From Enterococcus caccae ATCC BAA-1240 (GTDB lineage: Bacteria > Bacillota > Bacilli > Lactobacillales > Enterococcaceae), in assembly GCF_000407145.1 (NCBI RefSeq), contig NZ_KE136475.1, positions 328,808 through 392,807 on the forward strand: 64,000 bases of DNA, read 5' to 3'. The notes under the pieces are model-generated. The model searched no databases, was not told the origin of the DNA, and saw only the letters and a list, made by a program, of their open reading frames with translations. Positions 1-7,634 of the stretch are shown one piece after another. The position numbers were made by a program, and so were the translations under genes. The first letter of the stretch is position 1. Each line of letters opens with the position of its first letter.

Positions 1-1
1 G

Positions 2-355
2 TTGATGGTTGTTTTACTGATTATTGGATTTCCTTTGTGGGGAAGTATATTATTAGCAGCTATTTTACTCATATTATCTGTGTATATCATTATTTGGTGT
101 CTTCCTTTTACAACGGGAATGTTTGCAGTACTTGGGTTAGCTGCCTCTCTATTTAGTGTTTGTGCTAGTTTTTTTGCCTTACAAGATGGTGTCTACATCG
201 CTGTTACACAAATGGGGATCAGTATTTTTATTTTAGGCTTGGCCTTACTTAGTGGTTTAGCGACAATGAATATGACCAATCACTTTATCAAAGCATCAAA
301 ACGATTTTCAAGTAAGATACGTAACTTGTTTGAAGGGCAGGGCTTATTATTATGA
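2..355 (+). CDS. Small multi-pass membrane protein, C-terminal part (DUF1700/HAAS-like)
   Basis: The reading frame is open from the left edge, so the N-terminus is probably outside the window. The visible 117 residues hold about three hydrophobic segments, ending in a basic amphipathic tail with a KASKRFSSKI stretch. Its position directly before a small protein resembling the start of a DUF4097 protein recalls the common Firmicutes trio PadR regulator, DUF1700 membrane protein, DUF4097 protein. Membrane topology is seen; the family assignment is inferred from layout and a short tail, so it is tentative. The stop overlaps the next start (ATGA), indicating translational coupling. Confidence 0.5.
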   Translation: MMVVLLIIGFPLWGSILLAAILLILSVYIIIWCLPFTTGMFAVLGLAASLFSVCASFFALQDGVYIAVTQMGISIFILGLALLSGLATMNMTNHFIKASKRFSSKIRNLFEGQGLLL

Positions 356-507
356 CAAATAAAAAATCATTGTTTAAAATTGGGATCAGCTTGACTATTT
401 TAGGATTAGTGATTACTATAATTGGATTTGCGCTATCTGGAGGGCAAATCGATAAATACAAATTTGAGCAACGATCATGGTACCGTACATTTTATCTTGA
501 TCTATAA
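352..507 (+). CDS. 51-residue membrane protein, probably truncated DUF4097 N-terminus
   Basis: The ATG overlaps the preceding stop as ATGA. The product is 51 residues: a basic start, one membrane segment (about residues 8-30), then a short stretch with QIDKYKFEQRSWYRTFYLDL. This looks like the opening of DUF4097 proteins, which normally run on for 200 or more residues into a beta-rich domain. Here a stop follows at once and a terminator hairpin lies 16 bases later. Either it is a gene remnant or a genuine short membrane peptide. It is too short for family assignment to be firm. Confidence 0.5.
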   Translation: MTNKKSLFKIGISLTILGLVITIIGFALSGGQIDKYKFEQRSWYRTFYLDL

Positions 508-522
508 AGTTTTATGGGAATG

Positions 523-567
523 AGAAACATTAGCCAGGAAAAAATCTGACAGATGTTTCTTTTTTTA
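523..567 (+). terminator. Rho-independent terminator after the small membrane operon
   Basis: The perfect arms AGAAACAT (523-530) and ATGTTTCT (553-560) are followed by seven T. It closes the operon ending at 507. Confidence 0.75.
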
Positions 568-702
568 TACTAAATCATAGAAATAGTCCTAAAGCAGTGA
601 GTAAATCTCAGACTTTAAGCCGATAAAGCGAAGCGCTTGCTTTGTTATAATTAAAGCGAACGAGAGAAAGTACGTTCTACTATTTTTCTATATGAATCAG
701 GG

Positions 703-1791
703 GTGAGTGGTATAAATCAGCAAGTCAACGAACAAAAGACTAGTAATAATGGTATCGATCTAATAAAGTATGTTGCGGCGATTCTCATTATTTGTTTTCA
801 CTGTGAACGAGTAATTCAAGATCCAATGCTTCATCATTTGTTTAAAAATGTATTGTGTCGGATCGCTGTACCATTTTTCTTTATTTCATCCAGTTATTTT
901 GTTAGAAGAGGACAAAATAGCTCGTCCAGTTATTTAAAACGCTATTTGCAGTCATCCATAAAGACGTATCTATTCTGGAGCTTAGTTTATCTCCCAATTG
1001 GTTTTATGTGGATTCAGGAGAATTATTCAATTGGCGCTGAATTATATCCTGTAGCGCTGCTTGCAGGATTAGCCTACACAGGCACTTACTACCATCTGTG
1101 GTACATACCTGCGATGATGTTTGGCATGCTCTTCGCTCACTGGCTGATCAAGAAAAAAGGATATATTCCGTTGTTTGCGCTGACCGTGGTGTTATATTTT
1201 TTCGGATCGTTGGAAACGTATTACGGATATATTCATAATGAACAACTGAAATTATTTTTTGATCAGTACATGAATGTGTTTATCACAACTCGTAATGGCT
1301 TATTCTTTGCATTGATATTTGTGGCTATTGGTTATTTTTTATGGGATTATCGTGAAAAAATAGCTGGTTTTCAGAAGTATTTTGGTTTATTACTGATTCT
1401 TTCAGGGGGGATTTTAGTAAGTGAGGGATTGATCGTTTATGCCAACATGGGCATTGATAAAAACTTTATGTGGTCACTGATTCCATTTACAGCTGTATTC
1501 TTTTGTTGGAGTTTGACATTGCGAGTGAAGTTGACCTTTGATTTTAAGTATTTGAGGGATTTAGGAAAATATTATTTCTTTGTCCATCCACTATGTATTT
1601 TATGGGCCGCTAGCTTAGTGAACAGCTATGATTTTTTTGCTAATAGCTGGTTGCAGTTAGTTGTGACCTTAATTGTTACCCATTTGCTTAGCCTACTAAT
1701 AATCACTATAAGTAAGGCCTTGCCCTATTATTATTTTGATCTGCAATTAATGTTGAACATTAATCGTAGTGACGTTCAAAAGCTAATGTAA
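703..1791 (+). CDS. Acyltransferase family 3 membrane protein
   Basis: This is a 362-residue integral membrane protein with about ten hydrophobic segments. It opens with GIDLIKYVAAILIICFHCER, the typical first helix of the acyltransferase-3 family, whose conserved His in or near this helix acts in O-acyl transfer to sugars or other cell-surface groups. The family includes OatA and the membrane half of VanT-type racemases; here there is no extra soluble domain. The start is taken as GTG at 703, but no good ribosome-binding site stands in front of it, and an in-frame stop at 652-654 limits extension. It stands alone between terminators. Substrate unknown; cell-wall or glycan acylation is a family-level inference. 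Confidence 0.75.
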   Translation: MSGINQQVNEQKTSNNGIDLIKYVAAILIICFHCERVIQDPMLHHLFKNVLCRIAVPFFFISSSYFVRRGQNSSSSYLKRYLQSSIKTYLFWSLVYLPIGFMWIQENYSIGAELYPVALLAGLAYTGTYYHLWYIPAMMFGMLFAHWLIKKKGYIPLFALTVVLYFFGSLETYYGYIHNEQLKLFFDQYMNVFITTRNGLFFALIFVAIGYFLWDYREKIAGFQKYFGLLLILSGGILVSEGLIVYANMGIDKNFMWSLIPFTAVFFCWSLTLRVKLTFDFKYLRDLGKYYFFVHPLCILWAASLVNSYDFFANSWLQLVVTLIVTHLLSLLIITISKALPYYYFDLQLMLNINRSDVQKLM

Positions 1792-1806
1792 ACGATTCAT
1801 TATGAG

Positions 1807-1853
1807 AAAAAAGGTGGGGACATAATTCTACGAGTTATACCCCCGCCTTTTTT
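1807..1853. terminator. Bidirectional terminator between acyltransferase and fabI
   Basis: The arms AAAAAAGGTGGGG and CCCCGCCTTTTTT pair over 13 bases with A and T tracts on both sides, so it can serve both converging genes. A second inverted repeat follows at about 1854-1890 (CCGAAGAAGCG with CGTTTCTTCGG). Confidence 0.8.
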
Positions 1854-1885
1854 CCGAAGAAGCGTTTTTTTTGTACCGTTTCTTC

Positions 1886-1927
1886 GGATTTTAAGGGACT
1901 GAGATATAACTTGAAGCGTTATGCCCA
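1886..1927 (-). repeat. Intergenic repeat, also found near 46.02 kb
   Basis: Read on the minus strand, this stretch contains AACGCTTCAAGTTATATCTC. A close match, AACGCTTCGAGTCATATTTC, lies at about 46018-46037 on the plus strand. Both copies are downstream of a gene end in intergenic DNA. I do not recognise a named element; it may be a small dispersed enterococcal repeat. Confidence 0.4.
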
Positions 1928-1940
1928 ACTGCTTGTTTCT

Positions 1941-2693
1941 CTATGTTAGGTGAACCCCTTTATCTACATAAATAATATCTCCTACAATTCCAGCAGCTAA
2001 TTCGCTGACTAAAAATGCACAAGTATTGCCGACTTCTTCGATTGTAACACCTGCTTTATCTGGTGTACGGCCTTCTGAAATTTTGATCAATTGATCGTAG
2101 TCTTTCACACCAGTGACTGCAAGTGTTTTGATAGCACCAGCTGAAATCCCGTTTACCCGAATCTTATCAGCTGCAAATTCATAAGCTAAATATTTTACCG
2201 CTGTCTCCAAAGAAGCTTTAGCGATTCCCATCATGTTATAGTTCGGGATAGCTCTTTCAGAACCTAGATAAGTCATTGTAACAATTCCTGAACCAGGATT
2301 TAACATTGGTTTTGCATGATGTGCAACTGCTAAAAGTGAGTAGCTGCTGATATCTTGAGCCAATAAGAATCCTGAACGGCTGATATCACTTACATTACCA
2401 TCTAACTCTTCTTTGTTAGCGAAGGCAATAGCATGCACTAAACCATCGATTTTGTCGTATTTTTCTTGGATCGTTTGGAACGCTTGGGCAATTGATTCGT
2501 CAGAAGCGACATCACATTCAACAAGCAGATCTGTTGGTTCTGTTAATTTTAATAATTGTTTTTTCATACGTTCATTTTGATACGTATAAATAATATCAGC
2601 ACCTTGTTCTTTTAATGCTTTGGCACAGCCCCAAGCAATACTTCTTTTGTTTGCTACGCCCATTACGACGACTTTTTTATTGTTTAAAAACAT
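1941..2693 (-). CDS. fabI: Enoyl-[acyl-carrier-protein] reductase (NADH) FabI
   Basis: FabI reduces the trans-2-enoyl-ACP double bond in the last step of each fatty-acid elongation cycle in the cytoplasm. The 250-residue product is a short-chain dehydrogenase with the FabI-type N-terminal nucleotide-binding region (MGVANKRSIAWG, about residues 11-22) and the catalytic pair Tyr152-x6-Lys159 (YNMMGIAK). The start at 2693 has an AGGGGA ribosome site; an in-frame ATG 51 bases upstream lacks one. It is divergent from fabO-fabN, the order known from E. faecalis. FabI is the triclosan target in other bacteria. Confidence 0.95.
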   Translation of the reverse strand: MFLNNKKVVVMGVANKRSIAWGCAKALKEQGADIIYTYQNERMKKQLLKLTEPTDLLVECDVASDESIAQAFQTIQEKYDKIDGLVHAIAFANKEELDGNVSDISRSGFLLAQDISSYSLLAVAHHAKPMLNPGSGIVTMTYLGSERAIPNYNMMGIAKASLETAVKYLAYEFAADKIRVNGISAGAIKTLAVTGVKDYDQLIKISEGRTPDKAGVTIEEVGNTCAFLVSELAAGIVGDIIYVDKGVHLT

Positions 2694-2898
2694 ATGGATT
2701 TTTCCCCTTTGTAAAATTATTTTAGTCTGTGAAAAAGGTCTCACATCTTAATAAAATCTAAATATCTGATTTTATTTAAGTTGACGGATAAAATTGCAAC
2801 TGGTATTATCTGTTTGAGAATGATAAAAAAATTCTCTAACGAATAAACAACACCCCTACAGACATTTTATCGGATGTCTGAATTATTAACTAAAATAC

Positions 2899-2911
2899 TT
2901 TGAAAGTCAAA
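2899..2911. promoter_or_regulatory. FabT-type operator 1
   Basis: TTTGAAAGTCAAA is a perfect palindrome around a 3-base centre and fits the TTTGAnnnTCAAA core of FabT sites in streptococci and enterococci. It lies about 86 bases before the fabO start. Confidence 0.65.
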
Positions 2912-2966
2912 CTATTTTACTTAAATTTAAACAAAAAAGTGTTGTTTGAGCAAGTTTTTTTTAATT

Positions 2967-2979
2967 TGATAGTCAAAAT
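2967..2979. promoter_or_regulatory. FabT-type operator 2
   Basis: TTTGATAGTCAAA has the same core as operator 1 and sits just before the fabO ribosome-binding site, so a bound repressor would block fabO-fabN initiation or early elongation. Confidence 0.7.
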
Positions 2980-2996
2980 AATGGCGGAGGTGCACA

Positions 2997-4235
2997 ATGA
3001 AACGAGTTGTAATAACCGGAATGGGAGCAGTTACTCCTTTGGGAAATACGGTAAAAGAGTATTGGCAAAATCTAGTTAATGGAAAATTAGGAATCGCTAA
3101 AATCACTAAGTTTGATTCTGAAGATACAGGTGTAACACTTGCTGGTGAAGTGAAAGATTTTGATCCAAGTGAGGTTCTTGACCGTAAAGAACAAAAACGA
3201 ATGGATCTGTTTTCACAATATGGAGTAGTAGCTGCTATGGAAGCTTGGGAGATGAGTGGCTTAACGCAAGAGACGATCGATCCAAAACGTTTTGGTGTAA
3301 TTGTTGGTAGTGGTATTGGAGGGATGACAACATTACAAGATCAAGTCAGAGTCATGGATAAAAAAGGGGCGAAACGAGTAACACCATTTTTTGTTCCAAT
3401 GGTGATTGCCAATATGGCATCTGGCAATATTTCAATCAAATTAGGTGCTAAAGGTCCGTCTCAAACAATCGTCACAGCTTGTGCTTCAGCAACAAATGCA
3501 ATCGGTGAAGCGTTCCGTACAATCAAGTATGGCTTGGCTGATATGATGATCACAGGTGGAACTGAAGCGACGATTTGTGAGATTGGAATAGCTGGTTTTG
3601 CAGCGTTGAGCGCATTAAATACGACAGAAGATCCTACAAGAGCATCCATTCCTTTTGATAAAGAAAGACATGGTTTTGTAATGGGTGAAGGTGCTGGCAT
3701 GTTGATGCTAGAAGAACTTGAACATGCGCAAAAACGTGGTGCAACGATTTTAGGAGAAATCGTCGGCTACGGTAGCAATTGTGACGCAAGTCATATGACA
3801 GCGCCATTAAAAGACGGCAGCGGTGCAGCTGATGCAATCGAATTGGCTTTAGCAGAGGCAGCAATCAATGCGACTGATGTCGGTTATGTTAACGCACATG
3901 GTACATCAACACCAGCCAATGATGCAGCTGAAACTGCAGCGCTAAAACGTGTCTTTGGGGAACGTGCCTATGATATTCCAATCTCAAGCACGAAGAGTAT
4001 GACCGGTCATCTTTTAGGTGCAGCGGGTGGAATCGAAGCAATCGCATGTGTGAAAACACTACAAGAAGGAATTGCTCACCCGACAGTGGGATATAAAGTA
4101 GAGGATCCTGACTGTGATTTAGACTATGTAACAGGTGGTTCACGCCCCGTACAAGCAGAATATGCAATCAGCAATTCATTTGGCTTTGGCGGTCACAATG
4201 GCGTTATTTGTATGAAGAAATGGGAGGAAAATTAA
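2997..4235 (+). CDS. fabO: Beta-ketoacyl-ACP synthase II (FabF/FabO)
   Basis: This enzyme condenses malonyl-ACP with acyl-ACP to extend fatty acids. The 412-residue thiolase-fold protein has the full Cys-His-His triad: Cys162 (TACASATNAIG), His301 (NAHGTSTP) and His338 (TGHLLGAAGG). The start has a GGAGG site. The next gene begins 2 bases after the stop and its ribosome site lies inside this gene's end, so the two are coupled. In E. faecalis the copy in this position beside fabN is called FabO and can do the FabB job in making unsaturated fatty acids. I use that name on gene order; the sequence alone only shows FabF family. Confidence 0.92.
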   Translation: MKRVVITGMGAVTPLGNTVKEYWQNLVNGKLGIAKITKFDSEDTGVTLAGEVKDFDPSEVLDRKEQKRMDLFSQYGVVAAMEAWEMSGLTQETIDPKRFGVIVGSGIGGMTTLQDQVRVMDKKGAKRVTPFFVPMVIANMASGNISIKLGAKGPSQTIVTACASATNAIGEAFRTIKYGLADMMITGGTEATICEIGIAGFAALSALNTTEDPTRASIPFDKERHGFVMGEGAGMLMLEELEHAQKRGATILGEIVGYGSNCDASHMTAPLKDGSGAADAIELALAEAAINATDVGYVNAHGTSTPANDAAETAALKRVFGERAYDIPISSTKSMTGHLLGAAGGIEAIACVKTLQEGIAHPTVGYKVEDPDCDLDYVTGGSRPVQAEYAISNSFGFGGHNGVICMKKWEEN

Positions 4236-4237
4236 CA

Positions 4238-4672
4238 ATGACAAGATTAATGAATGCTACAGAAATTATGGAAATGATTCCAAACCGTTATCCAATTTGT
4301 TTTATCGATTATGTGGACGAAATTATTCCAGAGAAAAAAATCATTGCGACAAAAAACGTAACGATCAATGAAGAGTTCTTCCAAGGACACTTCCCTGGAA
4401 ACCCAACAATGCCTGGTGTTCTGATCATTGAAGCATTAGCACAAGTTGGATCGATCTTGATTTTAAAAATGGAACAATTCCAAGGTGAAACAGCCTATAT
4501 TGGTGGGATCAATAAAGCTAAATTCCGTCAAAAAGTGGTACCAGGAGATGTCTTGAAACTACATTTTGAAATCGTAAAAATTAGAGATTATGTTGGAATC
4601 GGAAAAGCTACAGCTTTTGTTGAAGATAAAAAAGTTTGTGAATGTGAATTGACGTTTATTGTAGGTAGATAA
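4238..4672 (+). CDS. fabN: 3-hydroxyacyl-ACP dehydratase/isomerase, FabZ family (FabN)
   Basis: This is a 144-residue hotdog-fold enzyme. The catalytic His51 lies in GHFPGNPTMPG and Glu65 in IIEALAQVG. The stretch NRYPICFIDYV has Asn where most FabZ proteins have His before RYP. In E. faecalis the copy next to fabO, FabN, both dehydrates 3-hydroxyacyl-ACP and isomerises trans-2- to cis-3-decenoyl-ACP, replacing FabA. That role is inferred here from gene order. The start at 4238 has a GGGAGG site; a longer in-frame start at 4208 would overlap fabO by 28 bases. A terminator follows. Confidence 0.92.
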   Translation: MTRLMNATEIMEMIPNRYPICFIDYVDEIIPEKKIIATKNVTINEEFFQGHFPGNPTMPGVLIIEALAQVGSILILKMEQFQGETAYIGGINKAKFRQKVVPGDVLKLHFEIVKIRDYVGIGKATAFVEDKKVCECELTFIVGR

Positions 4673-4686
4673 CTAAGTGAATAGGT

Positions 4687-4725
4687 AAAAAAGCCGAAAA
4701 AGTTTTTTGCGATTTCGGCTTTTTT
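4687..4725. terminator. Bidirectional terminator after fabN
   Basis: The arms AAAAAAGCCGAAA (4687-4699) and TTTCGGCTTTTTT (4713-4725) pair perfectly over 13 bases and serve fabN and the converging regulator gene. Confidence 0.9.
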
Positions 4726-4732
4726 GTCTATT

Positions 4733-6409
4733 TTAGTGATGTAATTCATATAATTTTAATGCCATTTGCAGCGCAAAGGTATTTTTTTCCTGTTCTAAAT
4801 CAACAGGAAGTAGTCCTTTGATTTTTTCGATTCGATAAAGTAAAGTATTTCGATGGATAAACAAGGCTCTTGAAGTCATTGCGATATTCAAATGATGAGC
4901 TAAATATGCTTTTAGTGTTGGTGTGAAACTTGTGTTATTCTTCTGATCATAGGCCAGCAATGTATTTAAATAGTGCGTATAGAATTTTTTTCCTTGTTCA
5001 TTTGAAATAGAATCGACTAAAAAAGAATCAAAATAAAAGTCATTAAAAAAATAAATTTTCTCTTCTTTCGAGTCATCCTCAAGCAATTGGATGACTTTTT
5101 TTGCTTCTTCAAAACTTTGAGACAACTCAAGAATTGGTAAAGTTGAACCAATTGTACAGAAGATTTCTCTTTCAGAATGCCCGTGTTGTTCCAAATACAT
5201 ACGAATTCGTTCAGCAGTATCGGAAACTTCATTATGCGTTTTTAGGGTACTTAATTTTGGCTCAGTACCTAACAACATCACTAACTGATTTTTGCGGCTA
5301 AACAAGTGGAGCTGTGGGAAACGGGTAGCTGTATAAGTTGTTAACGATGATAGTAAGTTTTTCATCAAACGATCTTCAGATTGTTTCCTTTTCATCAAAG
5401 AATCCGATTTGTGACTAAGTGTCTGGATTGATAAGATCAAAACCGTATAGTTTAAGCTTGGATCGATCGTTGTATCATAAGCAGCCAAAGCATCTAAATC
5501 TTTGATTTGCCCAGATAATAATTGGTCGAAAAAATCACGTCGTATGCGATTTTCTGTCCGTTCGATTTCCAAAAGTCGCATTTGCTCCAATGCGATTGCC
5601 ATTGAACCGTTTTCTAACGCAACATAATCAAGGTCGGTCAAGGGTCGCTCTATTTGGTACACGAGAATGAAGCCGTAGTGGATTGTGTCAAAGTAAACAG
5701 GCATGATCACACAAGGATATTCTTGTTCATCAAATAGGATACCTCGAGTGATTGGCTTTTGAATTCGTTCAAAATCTTTTGGTAAATCAGTAAAAATTTG
5801 AACTGGGAAGGTAAGTGTATCACCTGTTTTTTTGAGAGATTCTTGGATCAGCGGTTGTTCATGATCACTGACAGCTAATACGGACCAGTCCGTATCGACT
5901 AATATAACAGGATTGTTGACCATCTCTGCTAAGCCTAAGGCAATTTTTTTCAGACCGCCACCGTGGAGCGAGATTTCAAAAAATTGTGAATGGATATCTA
6001 AAGAAGCCTGATTCAGTTCGTTCATCCGTCCAGAAATTTCTGCCATGACAATATTCATGATTTTTGAAAATGCGATCCCATAAGGAATTTCTATGATAGG
6101 AAGAGCAAGTTCATCGGCTAAATTCCGCATAGATTCAGGAATACCTTTTAAGTAAATATGTGGTTTGATACAAATTGCGGAACAATTGATTTCTTTAAAC
6201 CGTTGAATAAAGCGTTTTTGGATGGTGGCATTTTCACTAAAAAAATACCCAGAAGTAATCAGCAATTCACCGGCTGACAACCAGTCTGAAGCGTCAGGAT
6301 TATCTAAAATATTTACACCAGTAATTTTGTTTTCAAGTCCTTTTGAACCAGCGACGAGGCGGAATGACTTGAAAGGAGCAAGTTGTAGGAAGTTTTTGAC
6401 TGTTAACAT
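4733..6409 (-). CDS. PucR-family transcriptional regulator
   Basis: This 558-residue cytoplasmic regulator has three parts: an N-terminal PucR ligand-sensing domain (about residues 8-125, with SDWLSAGELLITSGY), a middle CdaR/GGDEF-like domain (about 280-440), and a C-terminal PucR-type helix-turn-helix (about 500-550, with FIHRNTLLYRIEKIKGLLPV). PucR in Bacillus subtilis controls purine and ureide breakdown. It is divergent from, and 160-170 bases away from, the DUF2877-fdrA-DUF1116-permease-deaminase operon, which makes it the likely activator of that operon. The inducer is unknown. The family call is firm; the target is inferred. Confidence 0.88.
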   Translation of the reverse strand: MLTVKNFLQLAPFKSFRLVAGSKGLENKITGVNILDNPDASDWLSAGELLITSGYFFSENATIQKRFIQRFKEINCSAICIKPHIYLKGIPESMRNLADELALPIIEIPYGIAFSKIMNIVMAEISGRMNELNQASLDIHSQFFEISLHGGGLKKIALGLAEMVNNPVILVDTDWSVLAVSDHEQPLIQESLKKTGDTLTFPVQIFTDLPKDFERIQKPITRGILFDEQEYPCVIMPVYFDTIHYGFILVYQIERPLTDLDYVALENGSMAIALEQMRLLEIERTENRIRRDFFDQLLSGQIKDLDALAAYDTTIDPSLNYTVLILSIQTLSHKSDSLMKRKQSEDRLMKNLLSSLTTYTATRFPQLHLFSRKNQLVMLLGTEPKLSTLKTHNEVSDTAERIRMYLEQHGHSEREIFCTIGSTLPILELSQSFEEAKKVIQLLEDDSKEEKIYFFNDFYFDSFLVDSISNEQGKKFYTHYLNTLLAYDQKNNTSFTPTLKAYLAHHLNIAMTSRALFIHRNTLLYRIEKIKGLLPVDLEQEKNTFALQMALKLYELHH

Positions 6410-6569
6410 GATACACCATCTTTCTAGCTCATGATCTTGTTTTATTAACTATACGATAATTGGTTAAAGTGTACAACTAGAAAAGAAAATATTCGGCTAC
6501 TCTATCTGTATATGAAAAGGCTTTCTTGGTGTAAATTAAGTAGTGTAAAGAAGATAAACCATCAAGGAA
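6410..6569. promoter_or_regulatory. Divergent promoter region between PucR regulator and catabolic operon
   Basis: This AT-rich 160-base spacer must hold both promoters. I see no clear palindrome or strong -35/-10 pair. A PucR site cannot be named from sequence alone. Confidence 0.4.
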
Positions 6570-6578
6570 GTGAAGGAG

Positions 6579-7466
6579 ATGCGTACGTATCAATCCCTGT
6601 CAGGATCTCAGAATTTCATCTCTGATATTCAAACTCAATCATTGAAAGGAGAAGTTCACAGTACATTTAATCGAACAATAAATATAATTTGTGATTCTGG
6701 AGAACTGTACACAATAGCAGCAGAGGAATTGGACAATGCGCCCAATACCTTAAGAGTAACTAACTTTTTTAACAATCGACCTCAACTGATTATAAAAACA
6801 CCTGTTTATTCTCAAAATGGACGATTAATGATTGGAGAAATAGCCGCTATAGAGATTCAAGGAGCAAGTGAATGGCACTATCCAGAAATTGAATTTCCGA
6901 AGAAACAGGAGTATTCAAAAATTAGCAAACGTGTAGACCAATTGCAAGGTTGGCTGATTCCATTAGAAAGTACAGGTGGTTATCTATTAAACAAGAAACA
7001 AGCGACAACATACGAAAAAATGCTCCATACAATGCTTTGGCAAGAATCGGAACAATTGTTAGCGTATTTGAAGGAGAAGCAATTATTTCAAGCGATGAAA
7101 CAGTTAAAGCGGGTGATTGGGTTAGGCCCTGGATTAACACCATCAGGCGATGATTTTTTAGTTGGACTAGCACTTATTTTTACAACGGTTCATTATCCAT
7201 ATCATTCATTAAAACAATGGTTGTTCAATAGTCGAAACGAGTTGAGAAAACGAACAAATATTATCAGTTTTTCAGCATTAGATTGGGCGATCAAAGGCGT
7301 AGCTAGAGAGCGTATTGGTTCGTTCTTAAAGGAGTTGTTTTATGGAGAAAGTGAAGTTGTTTTGAAAAGGAAAATGTTAGCAGTGTTAGCAATTGGATCA
7401 ACATCTGGCGGTGATATGCTGACAGGTATGTTGGAAGGAATAAAATTAACATTGAGCTTGGATTGA
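6579..7466 (+). CDS. DUF2877 protein, AllH-like (oxamate carbamoyltransferase set)
   Basis: The 295-residue soluble protein has the DUF2877 signature GLGPGLTPSGDDFLVG (about residues 181-196) and a second Gly-rich motif GSTSGGDMLTGML near the C-terminus. In E. coli the DUF2877, FdrA and DUF1116 proteins (AllH, AllF, AllG) are together linked to oxamate carbamoyltransferase in anaerobic allantoin use; the same three occur here in the order DUF2877, FdrA, DUF1116. I chose ATG 6579 because AAGGAAG lies 8 bases before it; GTG at 6570 is the alternative (298 residues). No allantoinase or ureidoglycolate genes are in the window, so the substrate could differ. Confidence 0.8.
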   Translation: MRTYQSLSGSQNFISDIQTQSLKGEVHSTFNRTINIICDSGELYTIAAEELDNAPNTLRVTNFFNNRPQLIIKTPVYSQNGRLMIGEIAAIEIQGASEWHYPEIEFPKKQEYSKISKRVDQLQGWLIPLESTGGYLLNKKQATTYEKMLHTMLWQESEQLLAYLKEKQLFQAMKQLKRVIGLGPGLTPSGDDFLVGLALIFTTVHYPYHSLKQWLFNSRNELRKRTNIISFSALDWAIKGVARERIGSFLKELFYGESEVVLKRKMLAVLAIGSTSGGDMLTGMLEGIKLTLSLD

Positions 7467-7503
7467 ACGAAGATCAAAGCGAAACAAGTCAATGTGCTTT
7501 TGA

Positions 7504-7634
7504 ATTATCTAGCTGTATGGGCTGGCTCTTTTGAAAAAAGATAAAAATGGAGTGAGACAAAAAGCGTCTCAATCAATTTTTCAATCGGTGCTAAAAGAGG
7601 CTCGATCAGCTTTTAAATTAAGGAGGAACCCCCA
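7504..7634 (+). promoter_or_regulatory. Repeated structured 5' leader (family 1, copy A) before fdrA
   Basis: It begins ATTATCTAGCT, has a hairpin TGAGAC/GTCTCA (about 7551-7571), then a weak GCT/AGC hairpin, and ends GCTTTTAAATTAAGGAGG, which supplies the fdrA ribosome site. Copy B before queG is its closest relative; copies C and D precede mfd and the flippase gene. Confidence 0.55.

Larger units (their letters stand above)
2694..2996. promoter_or_regulatory. Divergent regulatory region between fabI and fabO-fabN
   Basis: This 303-base region carries the two FabT-type palindromes listed separately and a hairpin with arms CAGACAT and ATGTCTG (2859-2880). I could not place convincing -35/-10 pairs for either direction, though both operons must start here. 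Confidence 0.6.

Noticed and set aside
7504..7634. Known purine riboswitch before fdrA
   Set aside because: The loop sequences and three-way junction core of purine riboswitches are not visible; the stretch matches the queG leader instead.
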